The notes under the pieces were generated by a model. The model saw nothing but the letters and a program-made list of their open reading frames with translations, did no database searches and had not been told where the DNA came from. Below, in pieces: positions 23,017 to 33,828 of a stretch of 64,000 nucleotides of DNA (its first letter is position 1; each line of letters begins with the position of its first letter). Made by a program: the position numbers and the translations under genes. The DNA is taken from contig JAJUPC010000041.1 in assembly GCA_023614405.1 (NCBI GenBank), positions 248,001 through 312,000 of the forward strand. The letters are read 5' to 3'. The stretch is from Avena insularis. Lineage: Eukaryota > Streptophyta > Magnoliopsida > Poales > Poaceae.

Positions 23017-23509
23017 TTTATCTAGGGAGTCTTAGATCTCCTCTCCTTGTTTCTTCAGTCTCTTCAAGTAGAACTCCCCATCTTCTTATATATCAAGTTG
23101 CACCTCGTCGAAGTCACCTTCTTTTCCAACACCAAGGTTGAACACCTTACGCCCATATTTTATTGTTTCCACCATCTTGAATCTTTCCTCGGGTTTTGAC
23201 TCTTTTTCTTTTGGCACAACATCTTTGACTTCCTCCGTAACCCTCAAGGATGATCCATAGAGATCTTCCATCTCTTGAAGGATACCCCATGTGAAGGACA
23301 TGGTTCCAAGGTGCTCATGAGGAAAAAGCAATGCAGACAAGACCCGTCTTATCAATAGAAGGATAGTGCCCTTTTGGAAGGCTTATAAGAGGTTAGAATC
23401 AAGGGAAAATTCGTACTGAGAGGAAAAGGGTCAGCCAAGAAAAGAATCCCAATAAATATGGAATGAAATAGGCAAAAAAGGAAGAAATCGTGATCGTAAT
23501 GATCAACTG

Positions 23510-23770
23510 TTACGGGCGAACACCCATACGGCGCAACCGTACTGGGTCGTTTCCAAAAACTCCAGCCTATGGACGTCGGTAACTAGTTAACTAACTAAGC
23601 GGTCTGGGAGGGTCCCGCCCGTACTGCCCGTCCGTTCTGACGTTATGGACTCCCATTTGTAACACAAAGGAACAAAGAACGGATGAAAAGATATATCGAA
23701 TCGGTAACAAATAGCCGTATGGGCAGATGAGCCAATACCAGGTAGTCATACCAGTATGCAAAAAACGAAA
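23510..23770 (-). repeat. CGTATGGG/CCGTAC motif region of gypsy-2
   Basis: Phrases such as cccatacggcgcaaccgtact, cccgtactgcccg and gccgtatgggcag recur between RNase H and the extra ORF. This is the same position as the ACTATACGG array in gypsy-1, with a different core. It looks like a diverged version of the same structured 3' region. Confidence 0.5.
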
Positions 23771-23787
23771 CGAGGGTCACTGCCTGC

Positions 23788-24420
23788 TTAACGATTAGTG
23801 GTACGGGTGGATCCGCCTAAGTTCATTTGGGTACCTTTTGCTTCCTGGATCACCTTTTTCTTTTTCTCTTTGAACAAAGTTGGTTGCAGGAAATCACCAA
23901 AACCATTGCAAGAAGAAATCGAGAACTTCCTTTTTGGCAGTGTGGTCCCCACATGTATGTAAATGGATGACACCTCTTTAGGATGCACAAATTCTTGAGT
24001 GTCTATGGATGTTTCTACTATCTCTTTCTTTCTTTGTAGAATTGGTAAATCAAATTCTTGTGAAAATATAGTCCAACAGATCATCCATGGCTTAACGTCA
24101 GTCCTTTCTAGGATTTCCTTTAAGCCAATACGATTAGTATGGACCTTTACTTTTGAGTCAATGATATAAGATCTAAACTTATCATAGGAGAAAACCAAAG
24201 CGAAAAATTCTTTTCTACCATAGGGTAATTCTTTTGGGTCCTGTTTAAGGTGCGGCTAGCATGATGAATGATATTAAGATCATCACGATCATAGTGGCAA
24301 AGAAATTCTCCTCCAACTTCATGAGTGGCCTCACAAAAATAGCTCAAAAGGTTTCTTCCAATTAGGTGGTTTTATAATGGGAGCTTCAAGGAGAGCTTGT
24401 TTTAATATGTTGAAAGCGGT
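23788..24420 (-). pseudogene. gypsy-2 RNase H
   Basis: On the minus strand, the reading ASRTLNRTQKNYP (24147-24347) and FSYDKFRSYIIDSKVKVHTNRIGL (23788-24198) matches the RNase H of gypsy-1. The frame changes at about 24190. The frame then runs through an 80-residue tail with no integrase motif (RKFSISSCNGFGDFLQP) to a stop near 23788. The substitution of D by N in KVHTNR (HTDHDG in gypsy-1) removes an expected acidic residue. Confidence 0.7.
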
Positions 24421-24479
24421 TAGACATTTTTCATCTAAATTGAAGACAATTCCATTTTGAAGAAGATTAGTTCAAGTCC

Positions 24480-25300
24480 TAGCAGTTTTTTCAAAAGTTT
24501 ATAATGAACCTTCTAGAAAATCCAGCATGGCCTAGGAAACTCCTTATACCTTTCACACCTCGAGGAGGTGAAGCCTTTCTATAGATTCAACCTTCGCTTT
24601 ATCAACTTCTATGCCCTTACCTGAGATTTTGTGAGGAAGCACTATACCTTCTTGAACCATAAAATGGCATTTCTCCCAGTTCAAAACTAGGTTAGTGTCT
24701 TCACATCTCTTCAAAACTTTATGAAGATTATGGAGACAATGATTAAAGGAAGTTCAATAAATAGAGAAGACATCCATGAAAACTTCCATAATACTTTCAA
24801 CATAATTGGCAAATATAGCAGTCATACATCTCTGAAAAGTACCAGGAGAATTGCACGGACCGAAAGGCATACGTCGATAAGCATAAAGGCCATAGGGACA
24901 AATAAAAGTAGTCTTAAGTTAGTCATCAGGGTGAACAAGAATTTGGGAAAAACCAGAATAGCCTTCTAAGTAACAAAAATGAGAATGCATAGCAAGCCTT
25001 TCTAATGTTTGATCTATAAATAGTAAAGGATAATGATCTTTCCTAGTTTCTTTATTAAGTTTTCTATAGTCAATGCACATCATGTGTCCAACAACAGTCC
25101 TCGTATGTATCATCTCATTATTTTTATTTTCAACAACAGTAAATCCACCTTTCTTAGGAACACAATGAACAGGACCTACCCATTCACACTCTTCTACATG
25201 AAAGATGATTCCTGCACCAAGCAAACATATTATTTGTTTTCTTAGCTCCTCTTTCATATGAGGTTTAAGTCATCACTAAAAATCTTCGACCAGCTGAGCT
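24480..25300 (-). pseudogene. gypsy-2 reverse transcriptase with FMDV in place of FMDD
   Basis: Minus-strand motifs in order are HCVPKKGGFTVV, CIDYRKLNKETRKDHYP, HFCYLEGYSGFSQI (25257-24919), then YRRMPFGP and the catalytic box at 24769-24780, which reads FMDV. The second catalytic aspartate is therefore replaced by valine. GIEVDKAKVESIERL follows at about 24610. Several stops and frame changes lie in the C-terminal part. Confidence 0.75.
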
Positions 25301-25347
25301 CCTTCTTCCATGAATATTTTATGGGTGGCTATCGAAGGACCAGTCCC

Positions 25348-26007
25348 CTAGTAGTCACGCATTGAATACCCAAGAGCATTTCGATGCATCTGGCGAACCC
25401 TCATTAAATTCTCCTCCTCTTTTTCTGCAAGGTTAGAACTTCTAATAAAAAGAAATTTATTCATCTCATCAAGAAACCTATATTTTAGTTCCTTTGGTAA
25501 AGTTTTAATCATTGGAGGGGGAGGAGCCTCATCTCCCTTACTTATGGGTTCTTCATATTTTTTATTAATCTCGGCATCCACATTAGGTGTGGAGTCAAGA
25601 TAATCATCCATTTCAGTTTTTAGTATGTCCTCGAGGATATTATTATTCTTGACTCAGATCTTGCTAAATCATCAGGAGTCTCAATGACTATTGAGCCTAA
25701 ATTAACGATATTACCTTCTTCCTCACGTCCATACTCATCATCGTATAGTTCTTCAACAGCCGGCTTATGGTCAAATTTGGAGAAATGAAAATCCATTTTC
25801 TCTTCACCAAACTTGAGGCACAAAGTTTGTCACTCGCAATCTATGTTTGCTCCTACGGTATTTAGAAAATTTCTTCCAAAAATAATGGGGCAATAAACAT
25901 CAGTAGGCATATCAATAAGCACAAAATCAATAGGGTATTTGTATGGTCCAACACAAATTGGAACATCCTAAATTATTCCCATGGGGACTCTGAGCATTTT
26001 ATTCAAT
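25348..26007 (-). pseudogene. gypsy-2 protease C-terminal part and RT linker
   Basis: From 26007 downward the minus strand reads LLNKMLRVPMGI, then DFVLIDMPTDVYCPIIFGRNF and GANIDCEWQTLCLKFGEE, which matches the second half of the gypsy-1 protease. A stop lies after GII. A Glu/Pro-rich linker follows (25348-25823: EEPISKGDEAPPPPMIKTLP, ELKYRFLDEMNKF). The catalytic D-x-G half is missing, because the sequence switches to the LARD LTR at 26008. Confidence 0.75.
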
Positions 26008-29000
26008 AGGGTAGTAGGAGGGCTCCAAGAGAGGTCCTTTTCTCAATTAGTTTCTCTTGAATATATAGCATCTACATATCTTTGTTGAAAGCTTTTGTAA
26101 GACATTTTGGAAACCTTTGTCAAAAGTTTTGGAAACACTAGGATTGGGGTACCCATTTGTTCCCGTCTTTAGGTCATCCCATGACCAAACTCCTGGCTCC
26201 TCCTTCTGACCATCCCATGGTCAAAAACTTTCTCCTTTCCGACCATCCCATGGTCAAAACATTTCCAAAGCCATTTCTTTTCCGAAATCCTTTTTGAAGT
26301 CAAAACCAGCACGGCTCTACAACAACCTTCCCAACCGTCCATGACCGCGGACAAGGCTATTCGAAAACATTTACACTCTGCAGGTTGTACACTTTACCCA
26401 CACCATCCAGGTACACTACCCTGATCTACACCAATTGTGGGTCGAGTAACCGACCAAGACTCTCCTGATGCCTGCTACAATATAAGTGCCTACCCTATGA
26501 GTGTTGTTCCCGTCAACACCGGGACGTTGGGTAGCGAGGACCAACCAGAGCGCATTTTACACTTCAACAGTGGGCGCTTTCAATGAGGGGCTCATAGTAA
26601 CGCCTGGCTGCCCGCAGACAGTTCGTTCCTTCTCCAGGTCGATGTCCCACATGGACCTTTGTGGGAGAAAGCCCAACCTCTGGGGATCGCGACCCCCTAT
26701 AGTAGTTGTGAGGCAGCTTATACCAGAATAGACAAACATCAAATCCAGCCCTGTCCCATTCCAGAGTAATGTGGTTGCACGGGTTAATTGTTCTAGCAAA
26801 ACTGCAAAGTGTCGGGTGCGTTTTCGTGAACCTTTTTCCTCCATCTTTCCTTTAGCATTTTGTAAAACAAAACCTTTTTCTTTCTCAACATCTCTTGGGA
26901 GGTCCCACCTCACCAAGGTTTTATCATAAAAAACATTTGGTAAAACTTCGTCGGGTTCTTCCCATCCTATAGCTTTGCTTTGGCTAAATCGGGGCCTCCA
27001 AAGGGTATGGTGTATTACACCATCTACCACACTAGGGACAAGTAGGTGTCATCAAGAGGGTTGTACTTAATAGTACAAAAGTGTAATAGTTCGGAGGATC
27101 CAAACCACTACCATATATATACATCAACATATCGTAACACAATGCAATTTTAATAAACAGTAGATAAAACATGCATAAGTAAAACAGTAGGACAAGGCTT
27201 ATGAGCAAGAAGGTGGCTTGCCTGATGATCAACAATATGGCATAATTGTCCCTGGACTTCTTCTTAGAATACCAAAATAACCAATTATAATAACCAACTT
27301 CTTCTGGTCTCCGATATAATTGCATCTATCGTCGATATGGATCACATGCAAGCAAACAAGGTCACAATCAACACCAGGCATACAAACATCAATACATACA
27401 GCAAGCAAACATACCACACATTACTCAAATCAGTAGGTTTTGATAGATTGAGTGGGTTGAAATTGGAATTACTTTAATTGCCCTTGTGGTCTTTGTTTTA
27501 TGATGTATTTGTCCAAATACCACCTGTTAAGGGGATTTAGAACTAGGCTTGGGTCTGTATGATATCAATATGCAAATATGATACCATCAGGTAGGTATTG
27601 ACAAAATAAGGCCAACAAAATTGGTTTCATGATTTTATCTTCTTTAGTTTCTTATGAATTTTCTAGTGATAAAAGCTCTAGTTTTAGGAAATAATTCACC
27701 AGAAAGGTTCTGGATCTTCAAAACTTATTTACTTGGGTGGTTAAGTAGAGTTTGATGTACTGCTTCATTTAAAGTTGGAATCATGTCAAAATAATTATAG
27801 GAATGCCCTCAGGAAATTCCCAAAGGTAGCTCCGTAGACAACTTGTCTTTTTTACCAGATTAAATCTGCAAAAGCTTTTGATTTGATTCCAAGGACACAT
27901 GGTAGGTATTTAGAATACCTTTCTGTAGAAATTGGAATCAACCTTTTTGGAGTTACAGAGCTACTGGAGTGATTTATCTAGTGATAATACTATATACAAA
28001 AATATTTAATTCACAGAAAATTCAAGAGACGATCAATAACTCCTTATCTCCTGGTTTTAGATAGGTATTGATGTACCACTTCTCTAGGAGTTGGAATTAC
28101 CCTAATAGATGTTGTAGATAAGCCCGGAGAATTTTCTAAAGGTAGATATGGATGGATTTTGTTATTTTTATTGGGGTAAAACCAGGGTTCACCTTGACAG
28201 GAGATAAATGCTAACTGATAGGTACAGTAAGGACCTATCAGGGGAAGTTTGTTTCATCCTATTTGGGTATGTGTAGCTCCCTGAGGAACTTATTTAGTGT
28301 CAAACATATATTTTATTAGATTAAATGCCAACCAATAAATAAGGATTATTTTTGGCAAGGGACTGGTTCAGCATGTTAGCCAAATCATATGGGAACATGA
28401 TAAAAATTATTCCTAGTCAAATGGAGTTGGTTTCCATTTTCAGAATGATTTAAACTAAAAGCCATAGTTTCTGAATCTGAGAAAATGATCAAAAGGGTCA
28501 GGGGCTGGGCTGGGATCTAGGGGCTACTGGGCCGGCTGGAGGGATTTCGGCCCATGGTGCACGGGGCAACGTGCAGGAGCTAGGTTTGAATCCCGGCCAG
28601 GCGGGGCCCACTTGTCAGCCAGACGGGAGGCGCGAAGGGGCATCCGGCGATTATGTCCGTCCGATTAAAAGAGGATGGACGACGCGTGGTCGTCGTCTAC
28701 GAAGAACAGAGCAGCCGGCGGCGGAAACCCTAGGCGATAGCCGGGGTTGGTCTAGGCGCTTACTAGAGGCTCGCCGGTCGGCCGAGAAACGGCAGAGGAG
28801 ACACGGCGCGAGGCAGGGGCCGAACAAGGGGCGGCATCGAGGGTGTTGACACCCTGGTGAGTGGCGGGCAGGGGCGTCTATGTCGGTGCGCTTGGGCTCG
28901 CCGGAGTTGGCCTCTGCAACAACTCAGAGCCAGGGAGAAAGGGAGGGTTACGTGGGAAGGGGATAGCCGGGGCCCCGCAGGTACGAGGAGGAAGGAATAG

Positions 29001-31714
29001 GGCCTAGAGATACTCACCATTTCGGGATCTGGGAGTGGACCGAGAGAACCTCGCCGGAGACTAGTGGTGAGGCTTTGAGAGCCGTTCCTGAGATAAATGG
29101 AGAGGAGGGTTAGATGCAGCACAGCCAGAGAGTTCTTCCACCTAACATGCAAAGTGAGACGGGATGGGAGGAGAGGTCCTTGCTCGAATCCATGGGGGAG
29201 GCTAAAGCTTCTTCTCCCTCTCTCTCACGGGCAGGAGAGGGCAGGGGAGAGGGAGTGGTGCTTGGGGAAGGTGAGTGGGAGTGGGAGGAGTGGAATGAGG
29301 GGTAGAGGGAGGCGTGGGGTGGCCTCTGGCCTATTTAGCTCGAGGTGGATCGGTCCATGGTGGATCAAGTCCAAGAAATGGGATAGGGAGGGAGCTGACC
29401 TTCCATTGGGAAACAGGGGTGGTGGAGAGGGGGATTGTGGTGCTCTGGTCGAGCAGAGAGAGTAGGGGGCAGCTATGGTAATTTAATTGGGGCATAACTT
29501 TGTAAGATGTGGTTGTCTCTCTCTCTCTACTCTTCCAAGGGGTAAAGGACAAGTAGATGTGTGATGATGGTACTGTAGTGCTACAGTGGTGACGACCAGG
29601 AGGGTCATGGTGGCTAGAGAGGAGTGCTTGACAAGCTTTGGTGATGGTTTGATCTTGGTTTAGCTCAATACTAGCTAAGTTTGCCAAATTGAGTAAATAG
29701 GTGATTGTGAAGGAAGTTCAAAATTTTGCCTAGGACAAGGTGGGAAGATGGTACTGGTAGATAGATGAGGTCAATGTAGATATCCAAGAATTATTTGGGA
29801 TTTTTCAGAGGATTTTAATTCCACTTAAAATTATGTATTCAAAAAGTATAGAAGTAGTTTCTAGGAGATCATTTGATAATCTTACATTGGACAAGGTTGG
29901 TTTTTGGTTTGAGATAGTCCCAATTGTGAATACACACTTAGGAAATTTTTCCCAAGATTTATTGGAAGATTTAATTATTTAAAACAATTATTATTCCAAT
30001 TCATCCATTTAAGAAAATGGGCAAAGAGAAATAATAAAGCTCTTAAAAAATATTTATCTTTTAAGTGGGAAGATGGGGTATGATATGTGGACCTAAATTG
30101 AGCCAAAAGTTGGGAAGTGTTTTTGCAAAAACCAAACTTTCCTTTATGGAAGAAGTTTTGGAGATTTTGTCTATTAAAGAGATTAATTGGATTTGGAGCC
30201 ATAATAATTATGGATAATATTTGATAAATCTTGATGATCAAGGTAGATGATGTAGACAAGGTGCAGCAAGCATTTGCATCCTTGGGAATTGTAAGTCCAA
30301 CTTGAATTAGTTGGGGATCTAGGGTGATGTTATTTTTATACCACCAAAACCTTGTTGGATCTTGGAGCTCATAGCTTACCTTGATGCAAGGGATAGATGG
30401 ATAGTTAGACCAAGTCATATAGATGATCATGGAAGAAGGAGTTTGGATTGGTTACATTTTAGGTGGTCTGGAAGTGATGGCAAACTTTGTTGAAAATAAG
30501 GCTGCCATACCAGATGAGTCATGATGCCATATAAACCATGTGGGTTTGAGGAGAACAAAGATCCACTTGGAACAAGTGAAGAAGATGTTGATATACATAT
30601 ATGAGTAGAACACAACCATCCAAAGGGTTGGTCCAGAGAAGGTTGGATGATGGTGTGGGCTTCTATCAAAGTAGGCATGTTGACTATATTTACAGGAAAA
30701 GTTATTTTCTTGCCTGCAATACCATCAAGAACAAGTGGGTTGGAGCATGATCTAACCAAGGTCAAGAGTGGGCCTTGGTAGTCCTTAGGATAGTTAAAAA
30801 ATATGGTTAAAATGCATTTCCATAAATGCATATGGGTTGAGAAAGGCAGACATTCAAAAAGGTGATGTTGAAACAGATTCCAGACTTGGTGATGATTTTG
30901 ATTGGTTGAAAGGTACCCAAGCATCATAAAGTGGATGATGTTGAAGTGTAGATTGAGTAGAAGGGATCCATGCTTGATATTGGTCTTCATTGACTTGGAA
31001 ACTTCTAGAAGGGATATCTTCAGAATTGATCTGGTTAAGGGTGTTACATGATCACCTGGTGGCTACAGATCAGATCCATATTGTATTCTTGCTTAGGGTT
31101 TGGGGATTTTAAAGTTTCTTGATCCTAGAGGATGAGCTCCTAGAGTAGCTTAGACTACTTCTGAGCAATCAAGTCAAACAGCAAATCAAGGCAACTCATC
31201 TTACAGACAAATCAACTACTACTAGGGGTACCATCAAGCTTAGCTTGAGGTATGGATGGGCAATTTTGAAAGGTTGGAGTTTGATTAAGGTAAGAGTCCT
31301 TGGTATCCCTACCAAGAGTAGAATTCGAAAGTTTTATACAAGGTTTTGAGAATCCTAGAGGTAGGAGTCGTTGAAGGTTCTGTCTTAAGAATATAAGGAG
31401 ATTATATTATATATCTCTCCATAGTTTAGGGAAATAGAAGCTACTAAAATAGTTGGTTTGCAAAGGCTTCTTGGCTCAGGTTTTGAAATGCCAGAACATT
31501 TGAGAATATGGAAATTAAGCCAAGACAATTTTAGGAAGTAGCTTTTGTCAACTGGTGTTGAGGTAAGCAGTATATCATAAGCTGTACAATCAGAAGCATG
31601 AGCACAGACAATCAGCAAGCAAACACTTCAACACTTACCAAGAAAAAGTTTTTGTTCCCCCTGATTTTTGCATTCTGGACAACTAATCAGGATTTCTAAA
31701 ATTGGGATGTTACA
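26008..31714 (-). repeat. LARD 5' LTR (about 5.7 kb)
   Basis: This is the more complete copy of the long LTR, uninterrupted. It holds the undisturbed gypsy-1 target (GGATC at 27096-27100). Its GC-rich leader region is at 28500-29480, a TATA-like box on the minus strand is at 29328-29340, and a short (TC)n run lies near 29520. It ends GTTACA before the target duplication GGTAT. The ORFs on both strands (26557-27030, 28763-29152, 30427-30990 and others) are not matched in the sister LTR, so I do not call genes. Confidence 0.8.
29328..29340 (-). promoter_or_regulatory. TATA-like box of the LARD 5' LTR
   Basis: AGCTAAATAGGCC on the minus strand lies at the position equivalent to 16101-16113 of the other LTR, upstream of the GC-rich leader. 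Confidence 0.45.
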
Positions 31715-31719
31715 GGTAT
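31715..31719. repeat. Target site duplication GGTAT (right copy) of the LARD
   Basis: It directly follows the LTR end GTTACA and is identical to 3621-3625. Confidence 0.65.
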
Positions 31720-33828
31720 GAGGGTGTAACCGTAAGGTTTCCTATCTAGTCTTGTCGTATCCGCCACGGAGTCGATTCCTTCATGGGCTTGCACCTAAAT
31801 CTTCATGGGCTTCACAGTCAGTAGCAGATCATCACATGGGCCTTCCACTGGGCTAGACCAGATAGGCCAATAGTAGGACCCTATAACATCCTCGAACCGA
31901 CCCTATGCAGATTTTAGAAATTCTCACAAAACCCGCATACAAACAATTTAATGATGCCCACCAGGCCCTTGCGTGTAGGTGGAAAATGAAGTAATACCCT
32001 TACACAATAGTTCACGATGGAACCCACAAGAACATATATACAACAACGAATACTTGAGTCAAGAATACAAATATACATTACAAATATCCAAATCATCTTG
32101 AAAATGTACAACATCTGAGTACGGATAAGGTGTAAACTGGACTAATAGTCCTAAAGAATATTAATAACCAATGGCATCCATAGCCATGCCTAGGCCAAGG
32201 AGAAAGGGTAACTTTGCTAACGTCACCAAACTCAAACCTATCAAAACAAAAGGGGTGTCAATAAAGGGTAAAGGAAAAAGGGAGCTGTCAGTACTGAGGC
32301 CAATACATGGAGAGTCTTAGAATTCAAAGGCGCTCGCCTACAAAGGTATGGTGGGCTCAGTGGCAGCGAAGCATGCACTAACCAACCTATAGAGACTTGA
32401 TACAACTGACGGATATCAGAGAGGGATAAGAAAGACCTATTCGGAACTAACCTGATACTAACACCAAACATACCCATCCTGCTATTTCCCCCTCGAGACC
32501 AAGTGAGGAAGTCATTCTGAGGAAACTCGCATAGTTGGCAGTTTTATTCATTCATTCCATGGTGGTTATCCAACTTACTAGTCATGTCAGATACAAGTCA
32601 AATTATAATAGTAATTCTTTAGTTCAAGTTGTCTATGATCGAGAAACTGTGCTCCAAGTCGTCCATAACCACGAACATGGCTTTTTGAAAAGATTTAACC
32701 CTGCAGGGGTGCACCAAAGTATCCACATGCACTTACACCCTCATTTGCCAGATTGGTTTGGTGCAAGATCATGAAACATACACCCATCAGTATGTCGGCT
32801 GGGCTTCAGACACGACATTTCCCAGACCCAAAGAAAGTACATGGGGAAAAGTCTACTAACCTACCCGCCACAAAGTCGACCGGCTCTGAGATGGACCCAG
32901 GGTTTGGGCGATGGTTGTAAACGATTGGGAATTTGAATGTGTGATTGGGCTTGTTGATACAGCGGAAACGTGGCACGGGGTTCCTAAATAATAAAGTAGA
33001 AACGCTCTTCACGAGCAATAGTAGGAAATAAATAAGTAAAGCATGGTATAAGTAAAGGATAGTAGTAACGCCCCAAACTAGTTCGTGGCCCCCAGTACAG
33101 TACTTTGAAGTCAGGAGGTAAGCCGATAGGGGTGCCCACACACCCCACATGTGGTTAGCATGCTTGGTCTCGGAACAGGTGTGAAGAACTTGGGTCCTAG
33201 GTGGACAAAAGTGGGCGGTTAAAAACCAGATCTCAACTATTACCCACCAGTGCCTCTTCATTAGTTATATCTATTTCCAACGTTTAATTATCAAGTGATA
33301 AGTGAACCCTGATTATCTCCACCATTAACCATGTGTCAACCCCCAACCACGGTGGAACTTGATGACTTGAACCAATTCCTGAGCAAGCAACTACGACTCG
33401 CAAGGTCAACTGTCTACTAAACAACAAGAAATAGGAGGTGTCCAAGGCAATATAGAAGCTAGAAGGAATAAAAATGGTATGGAAAACTAAAGAATCACAA
33501 CATCGATAGCAATAGATCAACAGGAGGAAGTAAATACTATAAATGCAAAATACATAGAAAGGAGGAGAATGCTCGCCTGGGATACATACCCGAAGGTTCA
33601 TCCGAAGATCGGTTTGAAGCTCGCATCAACACAATGGCCTAATCTTCAAAGAAGGAAAGCACTAAAAGAAACACCGAATGCACTAGTTAATACTATGGCA
33701 AAATATTCGGCATGATATATGTAGAATGCATGAGATGGAAAAGATGCGATGGAACTAGGCAATATTAAGCGGAATTGGGATCCCAATAAAGAAGGTTCAT
33801 GTTGTTTAGGTACCCCGCAATTTAAATG
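31720..33828. repeat. Older LARD-type LTR sequence, no gene
   Basis: This sequence is distantly collinear with the LARD LTRs. The stretch cgtccataaccacgaacatg at about 32661 corresponds to cgtccatgtccgcagacacg at 3924 and to 26338, and agtaaagcatggtataagt at about 33034 resembles 14803-14820. It would continue the scrap at 3438-3620 once the LARD is removed. Reading frames of up to 151 residues (32806-33261 minus) have no recognisable motif. Confidence 0.55.

Larger units (their letters stand above)
21950..23355 (-). pseudogene. Extra ORF of gypsy-2, interrupted by Cassandra
   Basis: On the minus strand a frame starts at 23355 (MIRRVLSALLFPHEHLG, then 89 residues ending LDI with a stop), then EDGEFYLKRLKKQGEEI-like coding up to the Cassandra insertion at 23021. 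Beyond the insert, at about 22259-22122, the reading continues as LDRRTKKIEIKSL and LLRCYQDQMDLKI, which resembles the extra ORF of gypsy-1 (KKELKSLKRKV, LLRLYLDKLDEDI). The protein is charged and probably coiled-coil, with no known domain. Stops are present, so it is dead here. Confidence 0.5.
20532..26007 (-). mobile_element. gypsy-2, Athila-like element on the minus strand, 5' part deleted
   Basis: From right to left it has the protease end, RT, RNase H, an extra ORF, the 3' noncoding region and the polypurine tract, the same order as gypsy-1 and also without integrase. The right side stops inside protease at about 26007, exactly where the LARD LTR begins; its 5' LTR, primer site and gag are gone. 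A Cassandra TRIM sits in the extra ORF. The region 20532-21950 is AT-rich 3' noncoding sequence related to 10750-11816 of gypsy-1. Confidence 0.85.
3626..31714 (-). mobile_element. Nested LARD-like (Sukkula-type) LTR retrotransposon
   Basis: Two long, diverged but collinear LTRs lie in the same direction: 3626-18515 (interrupted) and 26008-31714. Read on the minus strand the LTR starts TGTAACATCCC. A purine tract stands just before the LTR that ends at 18515, so that one is the 3' LTR and the element points to the minus strand. TATA-like boxes in both LTRs face the same way. Without its inserts the 3' LTR is about 4.8 kb, against 5.7 kb for the 5' LTR, as in LARD elements, which have very long LTRs and a noncoding interior. 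I found no primer site beside the 5' LTR; that part seems deleted. The family name is an inference. Confidence 0.7.

Noticed and set aside
30427..30990. 187-residue minus ORF in the LARD LTR
   Set aside because: The matching region of the other LTR (about 17230-17790) does not keep the frame, and no domain is visible.
26001..31719. Solo LTR at 26008-31714
   Set aside because: Its two flanks (ttcaa and GGTAT) do not match, whereas GGTAT matches the left flank of the other LTR at 3621-3625.
32806..33261. 151-residue minus ORF as a host gene
   Set aside because: The composition and context are those of an old LTR and no motif is recognisable.
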